Positions 9,626-22,602 of a stretch of DNA of 64,000 bases are shown here, piece after piece (the first letter of the stretch is position 1; each line of letters begins with the position of its first letter). The notes under the pieces are model-generated. The model was given only the letters and a program-made list of their open reading frames with translations, was not told where the DNA came from and searched no databases. Source of the DNA: Paracentrotus lividus (taxonomy: Eukaryota; Echinodermata; Echinoidea; Camarodonta; Echinidae); assembly GCA_940671915.1 (NCBI GenBank), contig CALNVZ010002974.1, positions 21,042,577 through 21,106,576 of the forward strand. The letters run 5' to 3'. A program made the position numbers and the translations under genes.

Positions 9626-10018
9626 AAAGAACAATGGATTTGTTTAGAATTAATTCTCTTGTCTTCACGGAAAAAATAGGAAAACTTTTGTTCTACATGA
9701 GCAAATTATTTGAAAAAATATATTGGCTTTATATACATAACATTTAAAAATATTTCATACCTAATTTATTTCCCCCCGACTGAGCCATTTTAAAAAAAAA
9801 ATTTTAAATACAGGCTGTACTTTGATGAGGGGGGGGGGTAATTACAGTACAATACCACAAATATGTTAAGTTGCAGGGTACCACTTGGCGTATAGGGAGG
9901 TTTTCGAATTGGGTAGACATGCCCCCCTGAAGGAGGTTGAGAGGTGAAGACTGGAAGCTTTGTGAAATCATTAAAACAACTGGTGGCTTCCTCACGCTTG
10001 GCGCTCGAGCCGCTTCTA

Positions 10019-10495
10019 CAGTCTGTGTTTTAAAAAAATGATACAGTCGGGGAAAAAATAATTTAGGTTTGAAATATTTTCAAATAGTGTGTGTATGTGG
10101 TACCAAATTGAAGCCAAAAGATTTTCTTGCTGATGCGCTTTATTCTGTATAATTTGCTTTCGTAAAACAAAAGTTATGCTAACTTTTGTGTGTGCGACGA
10201 GGAACAAATCGAAATTACGCTCTTCTATTGTTACGGAGCGCTGAATTCACGGTCAATATGCGAAATCATACACAAAGGCACGGGACGGCGTGCGATAATG
10301 GATTTTTCTTGATTGTAGAAAATTAGTCATATCTCAAAAAATACTGCACCAAATGTGATGAAAAAAAATTTGCAGAGGAAAGTCTGATTTCCCCGCTTTA
10401 TGAAAATGCCAAACAACACCAGGTTGTGATTTATCTTCATACTATAAAAAAAAAAAAAAAAAAAAAAGTTTTCCATTTGTACCATTTTATGGAGG
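10019..10495. mobile_element. Tc1/mariner-like MITE, copy with lost right end
   Basis: It begins TA-CAGTCTGTGT like the complete copy at 3826-4267 and matches it along most of its length (e.g. TGTATGTGGTACCAAA, GCTGATGCGCTTT, CAAAGGCACGGGACGGCGTGCG). Internal poly(A) is expanded at 10446-10467. After TTGTACCATTTTAT the outer right TIR (ACACAGACTG) is missing and replaced by unrelated sequence, so this copy is end-deleted. Confidence 0.75.
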
Positions 10496-11753
10496 CGATA
10501 TAATAAACTGAACAAATATGTAATAATAATCTTTAAAAATTCACATAGGGCCACATGTCATGAGTTGGGTGGAAAATGCGTTACATGTCCAACAAATTGT
10601 AGAAATGTACATTGTCACAATCAAACATCTCTAGTTTCTTAGTAGGAAGTCAGACATGTATAAAAGTATATATATATATATATATATATTGAAAGCAGAG
10701 ATTGAAAGGACGATTAACATATTTTTGTGCCTATATAAGGTGTGTCATAAAAGCTATACAGAGTGTTACAGGAAAAAATGGTTTGAAAAACTTCACAATT
10801 TTACCGGCGAAGAATTTCTTAATCTTTTCACCAAATGAAATGAATCATCGTGGATTGTGTACATAAGACGCTATGCTTCTAAAAAATATAAACATGTAAT
10901 ACAAAATTATCATTTCTAACCGCGGTACAGGGTGTCAAAAAAGAAAAAAAAATAGTGCAAAAAGGGCAGAAATCCTGTCTTTTACACTTGGATTACAACT
11001 CAAACAAAGGTTATTGCAAGTAATATGTTTCCACTTAATTGTGTTTTTACATGCATGCAAAGAAAATGGCGAAAAAAAATCACAATTATTGTTATAAAAT
11101 TGCATGTGACAATTTTTGATGCCTGCAATGCATTGTCTATGAGGATGTGTGCATTAAGTTTGTTTTAATTGATTAATTAATTGATTAGATTACTTTTGAA
11201 AAATCTTCTTCACATTTATCTAGAACCACATAAATTCCCAAGAGAATGATATATCACTCAACCCATAAGACCAATTGGCTGCAAAGATATAACGCAGCAA
11301 ACAATAAGAAAGTAACAAAAATGGGAATTCCCTATGCTATAACACGTGCCTCCACAGTAGGATCCTCCACCCCTTACCCTCCTCCACTAAAAGTATCTTT
11401 GTATTAAAACTATGAGCATAGCGAAGCTCAAACTTCACAGACATGTAGCCTGATAAATTATCTACAATATGAATTATTGCACAGCTTATGACTGTACATC
11501 ACTTTCATGCTATGTGAAAAAATGTGATAATTTCCCCTCCAAAATGTAACGCCTCCACCCTTTTACAATAGCCAACTTGTGACACATGGCCATAGACACT
11601 TTTTAAGCTGGAGCCGACTGGTAGTACAAATGACGAAATGAGTAAGCCTTAAAAAAAAAATTGAAAAAAATGTAAGAAAAAAAATGGGAAAATCGATAAT
11701 TGCTACAATGAAACATACCAAATAAAGGCAATTTGTTTTCTAACTCTTTGATT

Positions 11754-11756
<3 letters not shown>

Positions 11757-11806
<50 letters not shown>
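11757..11806. repeat. (TA)n microsatellite
   Basis: An uninterrupted TA dinucleotide run of about 50 bp. Short open frames reading YIYIYI across it are artefacts of the repeat. Similar tracts lie at about 5810-5856 and 10667-10690. Confidence 0.95.
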
Positions 11807-11811
<5 letters not shown>

Positions 11812-14800
11812 TATTGTTATCAAATGTATTACGATTATTTTGGTTCACTTTATTTATCAATAAATTGTTGCACAAATGCAGATGTTTCAATTCTTGTATC
11901 TTTGTGTCAAATGCTTCAAATTGCCGTCGCTGATACCGTTTGAAAATGTAATAGTTATAGAACTTGACTCTCCCATCCTCCACCATCTAAAATAACTAAG
12001 ATAATGCTTCTTTACACAATCTTTAGGACATTGGGCTGGGCTGGCAGTACGCATAAAAGCAAGCAATTGATTGCTTTTTGCTCCTTTTTTTTTTGGGGGG
12101 GGGGTTGGTTTTCATAATCACATTGCACGATTTGTTACCATAATTATCTATGGTTAATATCTTCATTTAATATTGATACTCTGTAAAATTGTTGGTATCT
12201 TCTTTTCTCTCCATTTCACCCTCATAAAAAAGAGGTATGTGCTTCTTCGTTCAAATAGACTTCCATCCCTAATATAATATCAATATTGATTAATAAAATG
12301 AAACAATTAGAACTGTCTCTCATAAAGCATCAAGGTGCCAGATTAACAATTAACAATATCAAATCACAAGGAACACAGATGATTATCGACAAAAACAATA
12401 CAATACAAAAGAACTCATGTCTCTTCATTTTGGTCAGTTTAATCATATGCACAAGATATTTTAATATATATATTCATATATATATATTCCCCTATTTACA
12501 AAAGATATACCTCATGTACATGGTGTAGATTTTTTTTTTTCCTTTCTTTTTTTTTCATACATAAGGCACAATTAATAGATGAGCATGCATGTTTGTACTA
12601 GTACTCTATGTATCACATTATGGAATGCCATAGTTTCTTTCTCTGCAACAAATCACTTCAATTTCACCCTAAAACATTTTGAATTTCAATTAAAATCTAA
12701 AATAGAGTGAATTGTATTCACTATATCTTATGAATTGACAGAGTATTCATGTCAAAAATATGTACAATTCCAGCAGTTCAGATTATTTTAAAAGTTAATT
12801 TGTTATTTCTAATCGTAAAAGTGGTGGAAATTTCAAAGTTGGATTGCATTGATTTAAGCGAACAATTTTTTAATTGCAAAGATTGAAAACAAAAATTTGT
12901 ACCAAATATATATATTTCAGATCACATTCACTTCAAACAAACACATTCTAAAAATTAGATAATTTCTCCAAGTAATCCTATAAATATGAAAACTGTCATT
13001 CATATTGTTTTAAATTGTTATATAATTTGAGAGTTCTTCACAGTTCTGCTTTGACAGAAGTGATTTTACAATAATTAATAATAAAAACCTCTAGAAAGAA
13101 TCACTTTAGACGTAATTAATTGTATTATGGTATAACCCTGAACAGCATACTAAAATTTCACAGCGAAAAAATGTAACCATTCTTTACACAGAGTAAAACT
13201 TTATATGATGATATGTTAAAATGCAGTTATCCATTTGTTTAAAAACGATTAAAATCTTGTTGTTGCCTTTTTGTTTTGATCATTGATGAGTGCTTTGCAC
13301 TGGCATAAAAAGACAGAAACATAAAAAAATATATGTACATTTTTAGAAAATACTTGAGGAAAAATATAACTAATTATAATAAACATTATATATCATATTC
13401 ATATATATATCTTTTTTTCTTCAAATCAACAATGACTGAACACTTGATCACAACAAGATAATATATACGTAACAACAGAAAGTTAGTTAAATCACAACTA
13501 GCATGTTAATCACTGACCAAATATGAGTGAATATAGAGTAAGCTGCAGTTTAAGACACCACAATCGACAATACTTGCAGAGAAAATAGTATTTCTTTCAC
13601 AGTCATGATATAGTACAATAATGGAGGGTAATACATGGCATTTGACCTTTGACCCTGAATATGTAGAATTCCCCTCAAATAAATGAATCCCACATCAGTA
13701 AGAATAGAATCTATTCTGAATAATGTACATAATAGAGCTGAGCATGACGCACAGAAACACAATGATTAGTAGCACTCCATTGGTTTCAAATTCTCATCCT
13801 TCTAAATCATCCCCATTTCACTTGCATAGCACAATATACATTTCTTTACGTCAAATATTACTGCATGTAACAAGAACAGTCTTGTAATATGAATTGATCA
13901 AATGGAAGGTTCCCATGCTCAGGAATGGAGAAAAAAAAAATGACAGATATAAAACGCACCAAGAACTTGAACATATATTTGTACTGGCCTTTTTCTAAGG
14001 AATAAACATGAACAATGAATTAATAGTTTTCTTTTCAAGTGTAACTTATTGCATAGACACTAACTTTATTTTTTCATTTAGTAAGCTTTCAGCATTAGAA
14101 TATCAGAGGGGCACTGCCAAATCAGGCAAGTCCTGATGTAAGCTGTAGATACTGATTCTAGTCGAATTTCACTGTCACTGAAAATGAGCCTAAGCAATCC
14201 ATGAAAGTCAATGATGGCAATACACACAATGGTGATTGAATTTACAATAAAAACACACATTTTAATGATGGACAAGTGTGTACTGAGTTGAGACTCATTT
14301 TATAAAGTAATTTAGGTTTGCACACACCCAATAGTTCCGTGGCATAATTTCAATTATCACTTCTACTACTATAAAACAATACTATTAATATCAGGTATAT
14401 GATCTACAGCGAACTCATTGCTTTGAAATATAATATTGATGTACAAAATTGGATTTGACATCTAATTTTTGCTGGCATCCAACTGACAGTGTACCATTTT
14501 TTAAAAACTGCATATGAACAAGTAGATGAATAATATCAATTACTGTTATTGAAATAAATGCCCCTCTTTTGAACATTACAGCTTCAATTACTATCATTTT
14601 TGTTTTCACTGTACCATAAAAACGAGTTAAAATAAAACAAAAATATCCTCAAATCTAAAACAAGAAATAAACCATAAGATTCCAAATCCTCTAGGCAATA
14701 GTCTATATTATCTTTCTATGAAATTTCTGCTAAAATACCAATAAAAGACGATGATTTGTTCACCCATGTAATAAGATGGAGACAACTTGATAAGGAAGAA

Positions 14801-15782
14801 CTACTAGAAACTTGTACTGATGAGATGAAATGCAAAAAGATGAAAACAAAAATAAAAGTGTAATGCCCTTTTCGTCAAATATATAGTACCTTAATGAAGA
14901 CTTAAACTAATAACAAGCAACTATTACTGAAGAAATACTACAACATAATATGCAGTACACGCTGGCTTCAGTGAAACCTATCTCTACATACCACATTTGT
15001 GTGTGTCAATTGAAAACATGTATAAAATGAATCCGCATATAAAGATTTTCTTGTCTTCCTGATGTAACATAGTCTTTGTATACATGTTTGCCTTCAAAAA
15101 CCTCCTGAGACCCTAGCAATAACCCACTAAGATTCTCATAAGCTCTGTACAGCATAAATCCACCAAACACCTGATACAGAGATAACAGAATATGTATTGA
15201 GGAAGAAGAAAAAAAAAACAAAAAAAAAAACATAATAATAATGATAAAAATACATACTTGTCCTCAGTATGTAAAATTCAGCATGAAATGACTTTATGCT
15301 ATTATTTGTACCCATGTTTAATGGGTAATTATACCCTATTAAAAGGGTTTGCGATAAATGTACATGATTTTCGCCTTTTCATTTATGGCACCTGATCATG
15401 CAGATTAGCTTTGAAATTAGTACGGTAGTGAATTATTCAGCACCGCCATATTGTTTCAATCAGTGTTTTCCCTAATTCAGGAACGAGATGTACATATGTC
15501 AACAAGGAATAAAGAGCTGATCACAAAACATGACAGAAGTGAGAAAATAAATTCAAAATTGATCGACACATAATCCAGCTGCAAAGATTTTATATCTAAA
15601 AAAAAAAATGATGCAGAAAATCAAGCAGCAAACAATGCAGCAATCATATATAGCAATCATATATATTGTGTGTTGAGTGCCAGTAGGGCATAAGCTTTGT
15701 GTGAAAGTATATGATGTAACGTCTATCTGCCTCTCAACATGATGTGCGTAAGGTAAATAGCAACACTGATATACAGCTACAG

Positions 15783-15882
15783 TCAGGAGCGGACCCAGCA
15801 TTCGCTCTTACAAAAGATTGCACAGCCAAATGGTAATAGTGATACAATCTTTTATATGAGCTAAGGCTGGATCCACTACTGA
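15783..15882. mobile_element. Short GGATCC-ended MITE, copy 2
   Basis: Starts AGGAGCGGACCCAGCATTCGC and ends AAGGCTGGATCCACTACT, so the ends are inverted versions of GCGGATCCAGC. The inner ACAAAAGATTG and CAATCTTTTAT are also inverted. It resembles the copy at 29551-29680 most closely and lacks the GGCCCA core of copies 1 and 4. Confidence 0.6.
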
Positions 15883-18309
15883 TAGTATTCAATACAATTC
15901 TGTACAAGATGAGGTATTTTTTAATTCTATATTCCTAACAGCCCCATGTGCTTGAATTGATGTAGTGTACAAGGTCCAATTGCAAATATCCGTGACGTGT
16001 TTTGATCTGTTAATTGATGGAATACTCCACAGGCAGAGCAAACAAATAACATTGGGAACTATAGGGAGCTGAATCTAGTTGTTCCTCCTCACAACTTACA
16101 CGTAGCCATTTAAGATCCAAAAGAGTATAGCCAAATAAATGGCTAAATCAAGTTGTATATGTACAAAGGAGCATCTTCCCGCAGCATATTAAAAAATATT
16201 GAGTTTCAATTTTCATTGAGTGCACATCTGCAAACTGATTCAGAATTGAGATAACCAGTTACACCGGTGTATTAAATGGACATAATCACAACAGATCTCT
16301 TTCTTAAATTTGGACTTATCCACACCTTAAATTCGGTGGATAAATAGGGTCATTCCATATAGAATCTAGATAATTTAGTGGGTCGTGACGTTAATCATTA
16401 TCACAAGGATTCTTAAACCGGGCATATGCATTTCCGAAAGACTATTTCTGCACCTATCGTATAACCAACGAACACCTATATAATCCTTTAAACTCCTCGC
16501 CAATAATAAACATTATTTTCATACACTACTTGAAGACTTATCAAGAAACATTAGGCAGCATTCAGCACATTCATATTGTACAGTACTTGAATATTATTAT
16601 AAACTTAACTTCCAAGAGTTAAAGGTAAGTTATGAAACTTAATAATGTGAAGTAAAAGCAGCACATACAAAAAGGGGGAAACATTAATTTGGTTTATCAA
16701 AAATGGTGAGCCATTTCATAAATTCATAATAAATGTATGTCAAAGGTATTATTTCTCTTTTAATGGAAATTGATTTCTGAAGACAAAACAGACCTTTAAA
16801 AAAATTTGAACCAGGTAAAATTAAGTAAAAACAAACACCACATTATATGTAAGGGACATTCATAATTTTGATTTTCAATTCACAATTGTGAAATCTTTAA
16901 ATATAAAAAGAAGTTGCATTGCAAATCATGAGCTCCTAAATTCTATTCAAACCTTAGAATAAAAAAAATAACAATCTTTCTTTACCTTGCAAGAAAAATT
17001 TTCCATGAAATTGCATCAAAAGAATGACAATCTTGCACACAAAGAGCCAAAATAATAATTAAAACAATATCCACAGGTTGATTTAATAACCAAAATCTCG
17101 CCATGAACAGTGCAGTAACTCTGCAGTTGAAATCTCTGTGCAAATAAGCGATTTGAAACACTACCCATATTCCCATTGGCTTATATATTTCTTTCAATAC
17201 ATAAAGAAGAGCCATGACAGATCAGAAATAATACAAGAAAGAAGTACGAATGATTTTCCCTGATGAGAAAGAGCATGAAATAATCGGTAAGGCAATATAA
17301 TATGGAGGCAGGAAATCAAGTCACCATCATATTTTCCTTCTATTTGAGGTACCATTTTTCTATCCGTTTTCTTTCTTTCTTTTTTTTTTTTTTTTGTTGT
17401 TGGTTAAGTCAGAGATAGTAGCATTGATCAAATGCTAGTGTTCCATTTTCATTAATATTTTGTTGCACAGAAAATCATCACAGCGCTACGCATCTCTCTT
17501 TTCTGATTGGATGAAATTCTGAAACATTATGGGAGCTATTTCGATCGATGCTACTACCTCCAAAGTTTCCAATTTATTCACAAAGAAAAAATATATAGCT
17601 TTGCAGCATATCGATAACCGAGGTAACACACATAGTTACTAGTTAGATAACAACACTACAGCCGTAAAATAGAGATATTTTGACATCAAAACAATGAAAT
17701 ATGTATTATTATGAGGCATCTTGTCTGTTACAACTGCAGGTTATGACATATTACAAAATAAGAAGCAGATATGAGTAAAGTTAGCTTTCCATACTCAATA
17801 TACATCTAAAACAATTCACATTCTCTTATTTGATAACATCCAGAATAAAACTCTATAACTCTTTGCATTGGTGTTGCTTTAAGCTCATTAAATAATACTC
17901 CCAAAACCTTAAAAAGTTTGTTCTTCTTTATTTGCATCCGATCTGAATTAGAGAGCAGGATTTATAATTTGATAAGATGCCCATAAGCTCCACCTATGAT
18001 TGAGATAGAATTCCTCAATCTAATGCTCTATCACCATTCCCAAACTATAAAGGTGGCATCTCATTTCTCAGAAAATGTCTCTGTGGACAAAGAAAAATTC
18101 TCATAGATATGAACCCGGTTTGATTTTTCCACGATTCATGAGACGTCGCAGAGACTCGGGAGACTTCTTTAGCCTCAAACCCATCTCAAAGTAGTCTTAA
18201 ACCTGTCTCAAACCTGTCTAATGGCAAGTAAGATACCACCTATGCAACTGTTCGGATTTCTACAGTTCCTACAATAACACCAGTGATCCAAAAAGACCCT
18301 AGGTCAATC

Positions 18310-18315
18310 TTTATT
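18310..18315 (-). terminator. Candidate polyadenylation signal of corepressor-like gene
   Basis: TTTATT on the + strand gives AATAAA on the transcribed strand, about 180 bp past the stop codon at 18498. It is the nearest canonical signal. In an AT-rich region chance matches are common, so a distal site remains possible. Confidence 0.35.
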
Positions 18316-18497
18316 GCAAAGCTGAAGCGTTATGTAAAACTTTGAGCTAATGAAAGGAAGAACAAATCGGTGAATAGATTTTTGTTATAATTCCAACAAA
18401 AACCCTAAAACGAGTGTTCATGTAATTGACATGGTTAGTAATGTGTGAGTGAATAGAATACTATAAAGAGGCATTGAAGAGCCTATGAAACCTGAAT

Positions 18498-19814
18498 CTA
18501 ATTTTCTGGTTCAATTTTAATCTGAACAGTTGGGCATGGAGAAGAGGACGATGAAGGAATTTTTGGACTATCATTGGGCTTTTCTGGCACCTTTTCTTTC
18601 TCTTTTGCCTTGTCTTTCTCTTTCTCCTTTTCTTTTTCAGGTTCCTTTCCCTCTCTACTTATTTCCTTATTCACCCTTCCCTCATCCCTCCCATGATTTT
18701 CCTTCTCCCCATTGGGTGCCGCTTTGTCCTTGTCGGATCTAGGAAGCACTCTATCCGTTTCCTCGTCGCTTTGTGGTTCAGTTTTGACCCAGACAGGTTG
18801 CGATGGGACAGTACTTGAGAGAAGAGGTGCAGGTGAGCTTGGCATGGGTGCCTGTGGGGACCCTTGGGGTCTGGCAGGGGAGGAGCGAGAGAATTGAGAC
18901 TCTAAGGTAACCGTCTTCTGATGAGGGGAGGAGGATAGACTGGACGGTGAAGGTTGGATGGCGATTGTTCCACCTTGGTAACTGAGTGCTTTCCCGCCTG
19001 CTGAACCCTGCGAGGGATGTGACGGCTGAGGGACAGCCAACGTCTGACGAGATGGTTCCTGGGGAGAAGACATCAATGGTGTAGGACTCGCACTCTTGGA
19101 TGATCTCTCTATAGGAGGAGCAAGGGAGTAAGAGGCACGCCGTGGCTGGCTACCTTCAGGGTGTCGGGAGGAGCTTGGACTCGGTGGTGCAGATGCTGAA
19201 TGGAACTGGATAGAGGTCAAGAGAGGTATTGTCCCTGCTAGGGTTGACAAGGGATAGAGCATAGTTGGGATAGGGTATGGTGGTTGAGAAGCGCTTGCAG
19301 ATGATGTCCCACCTGCTAACATCATGCCCGGCATGGCCATAGTAGGGATACCAGGTGGTATCTGAGAGACGGCCGGTGAGAGTGAGAGACTAGGGACACT
19401 ACTAGCAATGGATTTCTCAATCACACTCCCAACAGACCCCAGCCTCTGGCTTGATACAAACTGGCTATTGGGAGTCTGGATGTGTTTGTAACCTGACAGA
19501 TCCAGAGGTCCGTTGGGTTCGTGACCTCTTCTCTCTCTGCTCTCACTTCTCTCTCGATGCTCAAGGAGATGATGGGACTCAGCAGTTCTCTTTCCGCTCA
19601 GGTCCAGGGGGCTTGGGAGGTCTGTTGGTCTGTGATGGGGACGTAGCTCCGCCCCTAAGCTCATCCCTTGGGCCAACTGGCGGGGGATGTTGACATGAGG
19701 CACCGTCGAGCCAAGGTCGACCACTCCACCTCCTGATCTCATACGACCGGCTAGTTGTTCTCTCCAAGCATCAGGAATACTGCCTGGTAGAGGACTGTAA
19801 ACATTTGGAGACAC
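18498..19814 (-). CDS. CtBP-motif nuclear protein, last coding exon (PLDLS, SUMO sites)
   Basis: The last 438 codons of a Pro/Ser-rich nuclear protein, probably a transcriptional corepressor or adaptor. The exon follows CACTGCAG and opens VSPNVYSPLPG in phase 0, continuing from 20738. Two PLDLS motifs (19597-19611 and 19494-19508, each followed by SG) match the PxDLS consensus bound by the CtBP corepressor. A low-complexity Ser/Pro/Ala region follows, then WVKTEPQSDEETD, a SUMO consensus VKTE with an acidic extension. A charged Lys/Glu segment (KEKEKDKAKEKEK) precedes the C-terminus, which ends VQIKIEPEN with a second SUMO-type IKIE site, then the stop. Composition is much richer in GC than the surrounding non-coding DNA. 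CtBP binding and SUMOylation are inferred from motifs. I do not recognise the gene family. Confidence 0.85.
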   Translation of the reverse strand: MSPNVYSPLPGSIPDAWREQLAGRMRSGGGVVDLGSTVPHVNIPRQLAQGMSLGAELRPHHRPTDLPSPLDLSGKRTAESHHLLEHRERSESRERRGHEPNGPLDLSGYKHIQTPNSQFVSSQRLGSVGSVIEKSIASSVPSLSLSPAVSQIPPGIPTMAMPGMMLAGGTSSASASQPPYPIPTMLYPLSTLAGTIPLLTSIQFHSASAPPSPSSSRHPEGSQPRRASYSLAPPIERSSKSASPTPLMSSPQEPSRQTLAVPQPSHPSQGSAGGKALSYQGGTIAIQPSPSSLSSSPHQKTVTLESQFSRSSPARPQGSPQAPMPSSPAPLLSSTVPSQPVWVKTEPQSDEETDRVLPRSDKDKAAPNGEKENHGRDEGRVNKEISREGKEPEKEKEKEKDKAKEKEKVPEKPNDSPKIPSSSSSPCPTVQIKIEPEN

Positions 19815-20737
19815 CTGCAGTGATTGAAATCAATGAGATAAACAAGAGAAAGAGTAAAATCAGGGCACTGAAGAATTGGGTTGGTAATCATCTTTAGCAT
19901 TGTAAAAGAAAACACATGGTTATTAAAACCAAATTCATTTCCACTAATATTGATCTATATATATATCCATTTTGTAATTTTTCTCATAACAAAAACAAGC
20001 AGGTTTTTCAAGAGGGTCAATTAAGGTCGTTTGGGAAGACATTAATCTTGTTGCTACATCTGGTTGTATGATAAGATGCTCCAGAATTTGTTTCCAACTA
20101 TATTTTTCATTTTCCTCACCTAATTTGATTTACTATCGCAAATAAAGATTAATGTGTTCTCACAGGACGCTAGGGTCACGGTAAGGATTTCAACTCTGGA
20201 ACCTGCGGTTTATAGTTCGGTGACTTATCTACTAGATGATACCTCTATTGTTGCTTGCCCTTTCTGACCATGCTGGTCGCTTTTTTATTAATTTATTTCT
20301 TTATATTTGTTTGACTCAAACAATCCCACAAATATGTTCTTCAACTTCATTGTTTGTTTGTTGATGTAGTCACAATGTTTTGAATCCCAAATTTATACAT
20401 TTGCAAGTCAAAGAATGCTAGTAAAACTAAATTAAAATATTTTCTTGTCGTTTTCTGTACATAGATAGATTGCACTGACAGAGCTGATCTAGCTCTCAGT
20501 CTGAGAATTATTAAACCAATGACATAATTATCTCTCAATCCCATGCATTCAGTGCAGGATTATATCATACTTTGAGGCATTAAAAAGAAGAAAAAAAAGG
20601 TTAGCTGATCTATTAATTCCACAGAAGTGCAAACTAACAAACACTTTTTTGGGGGGAGGCACCATCTTGTTTACTTTATTAAAAGTGAATAAAGTTCTAA
20701 ATATTAAGGTTTTTTTTTTTTTATTAGAAAGGGTTAC
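19815..20737 (-). other. Intron 3 of corepressor-like gene
   Basis: A GT-AG intron (donor GAG|GTAACC, acceptor CACTGCAG) between phase-0 exons. It contains a tRNA-like sequence at about 20167-20245 and otherwise AT-rich sequence. The exon frame happens to remain open past the donor into the intron, which is readthrough rather than coding. Confidence 0.75.
20167..20245 (-). mobile_element. tRNA-like (SINE head) remnant
   Basis: On the - strand, ATCTAGTAGATAAGTCACCG sits where an A box and D arm would be. About 40 nt later a B-box-like AGTTGAAATCC precedes CTTACC. The match is weak and no stable cloverleaf was found, so this is at most a decayed tRNA-derived element. Confidence 0.3.
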
Positions 20738-22602
20738 CTCTTGAGCTGTTCTTGGAGGTGATCCATTGACTGATCCATCAGCCTCTGTGTCAGCTGATTG
20801 GGTTTCAAATGAAGAATGTGAAGCTTCACTGTCTGCTCTGCTGTCCTTACAAGACTGTTCATCTGGATAGTCTGTATCCCGTGGTGGAGGTGGTATACGC
20901 ATTTCCCCGTGCCTCTGCGCAGCAAAATGGAGCTCCATGCCAAATATGCTGTTGCAGATGAAATCACACTCTGGACACTTGATAAAAAACATCTCATTAC
21001 CCGAGCAGTGGCATTGAAAAAGCGAAAACTGGTCTCGATACAAGTCTATATGAGCGCTTGGTTTAAATCCATCTTTCTTATAGTATCTATCGGACTTGTC
21101 CAACAGGCGTGATTCACCGGACTGTCGGCCAGTCTTCTGTAGGGATTCAAGGCTATCTCGTAATCGATTCTGGGGGTCACTAGGTGAATGAGTTCTTCTA
21201 TGATCTCCCTGATCCTGAGCACTGCGAATCACACGACTGATCTTCAGAGGGGCATCTTCTGTTGTCGATGGCAATGCTGTGATAGGAAGAGCAGTACCAA
21301 CGACACCTTCTGATCTCATCAAGGGTTGTCCATTTCCTTGATACGCTAACTGGAGTACGCTCTGGGCACTATTAGGACTCAATGAAGACTTAGATAAATG
21401 ATGGCCCTTTGAGTTTTTTGCTCCAATATCATCATGATTAGGAGATCCCTGGGGTGCTTGCTGGTAACAACGACTAGGTAGCCCAGCGTATCGGAGTCTG
21501 TGCTGTAATTCTAGCAACTGAGCATGATCTAATTTAGAAATATCTGCAAGAGATTTTGGTAACCTGAGTTCTCCCGGCTCAAGGGCTCTGTTGCCCTGTA
21601 GCCCTGTCCTTCGCTCGTTGTCTGCCCTCATGCGACCTAACTGAAGGAGAGCACGGATTGTGGTATCATCACCTTCCCTACCAGGTGGTAACTGCAAGTT
21701 CTCCATTGACGCAGGAGAATCAGCAGCAGAAGCTGACCTTGGGCTTGATACAGCTCCAATGCTGCCTGTGGGTGATGCCTTGGATGCTCCACTTCCAACG
21801 TGAACCTCCAAATGCGTACCACTGATACTGTGCCTTCTACCACTAGAGTGTTCCATTGGACGAGGGGATGACGGCTGTGAAGCAGAACTTGAGTTCATGT
21901 AATAAGGAGACCGTGCTACAACCACTGAAGGATGTCTAGGCAGAGGAGAACCTGGTGGTCTGGCCACCGGTGAACTGGGGGCTGAATTTCTGGGCGAGCT
22001 AGGAGCTGAATACCTTGGAGAATTTGGAGCTGAGTGACGTGGTGAACCTGGCACAGACAGCCCAGAGGTAGATGCCGGAGAGTTGGGTGCTGACAGGGTG
22101 TTTGCAGGGGAACTAGGGGAGGAGTTTGGTAGTGGTGAGCAAGGAGCTGGAGACCTAGAGGAAGGAGACTTAGGAAGTGGTGATCTCGGGAGAGTAAGGC
22201 TGGCTGCTGGGGATTTAGCTACTGGTGAACGAGGTATTCTCTGCTGTGGTTGAGACCTGGATTGGCTTCCTCTGCTGGGGATTTGGATTTTAGGGGGCGG
22301 ACCAATGGCCACTGGACTCCCAGACTTGGCCAGCGTGCGGCACTTTGTGCATATAACAAGACCACTGGGCGCTACTGGATAGTCCTTTGGATTGGGAATG
22401 ATCGCATTTTGGCAGATGAAGCAACGAGTTCCTCCTGTCTGTACACTGGACTTATACTGGTTTATATCTGGTTTCTTGAAGAGAGAATGCTTTGGTTGTT
22501 GATCATTGCTTGGCTGGAGGGATGTCGATGATCTACTGATCCCGGATGTCTTTGATGCCTTGGATCTTCATCTCTAGCATATGGGTGGACAGGGGACATT
22601 GC
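20738..22602 (-). CDS. CtBP-motif nuclear protein, large exon with CxxC and C2H2 zinc modules
   Basis: The largest exon, with acceptor TTTCTACAG at 22603 and donor GAG|GTAACC at 20738. It opens AMSPVHPYARDEDP. A zinc-ribbon-like module, C-x2-C-x20-C-x2-C (CFIC...CTKC), lies at 22340-22423. A long Ser/Pro-rich region with repeated SPRxSAPSSP units follows. Near its end is a single C2H2 finger, CPEC-x12-H-x5-H, at 20909-20977, preceded by FQCHCSGNEMFF. Both flanking exons meet it in phase 0, yet its length is 1865 nt, two more than a multiple of three. Upstream and downstream parts are open in different frames that overlap at about 22464-22572. A one-base deletion in the assembly or allele is the simplest explanation, giving about 622 residues. 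An alternative acceptor CTCCAG|CC near 22514 would also restore phase but has a weak pyrimidine tract. Confidence 0.82.

Larger units (their letters stand above)
10500..18309. other. AT-rich spacer between the two genes
   Basis: No exon candidate was found in either strand. Contents are TA microsatellites at about 10667-10690 and 11757-11806, mononucleotide runs, a poly(G) tract at about 12097-12105, and the GGATCC-type MITE at 15783-15882. Part of the right side may be 3' UTR of the minus-strand gene if a distal polyadenylation site is used. Open frames of 60-80 codons here have no composition or motif suggesting protein. Confidence 0.6.

Noticed and set aside
22250-22531. 93-codon frame on + opposite the large exon
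   Set aside because: Antisense shadow of the well-supported minus-strand coding exon.
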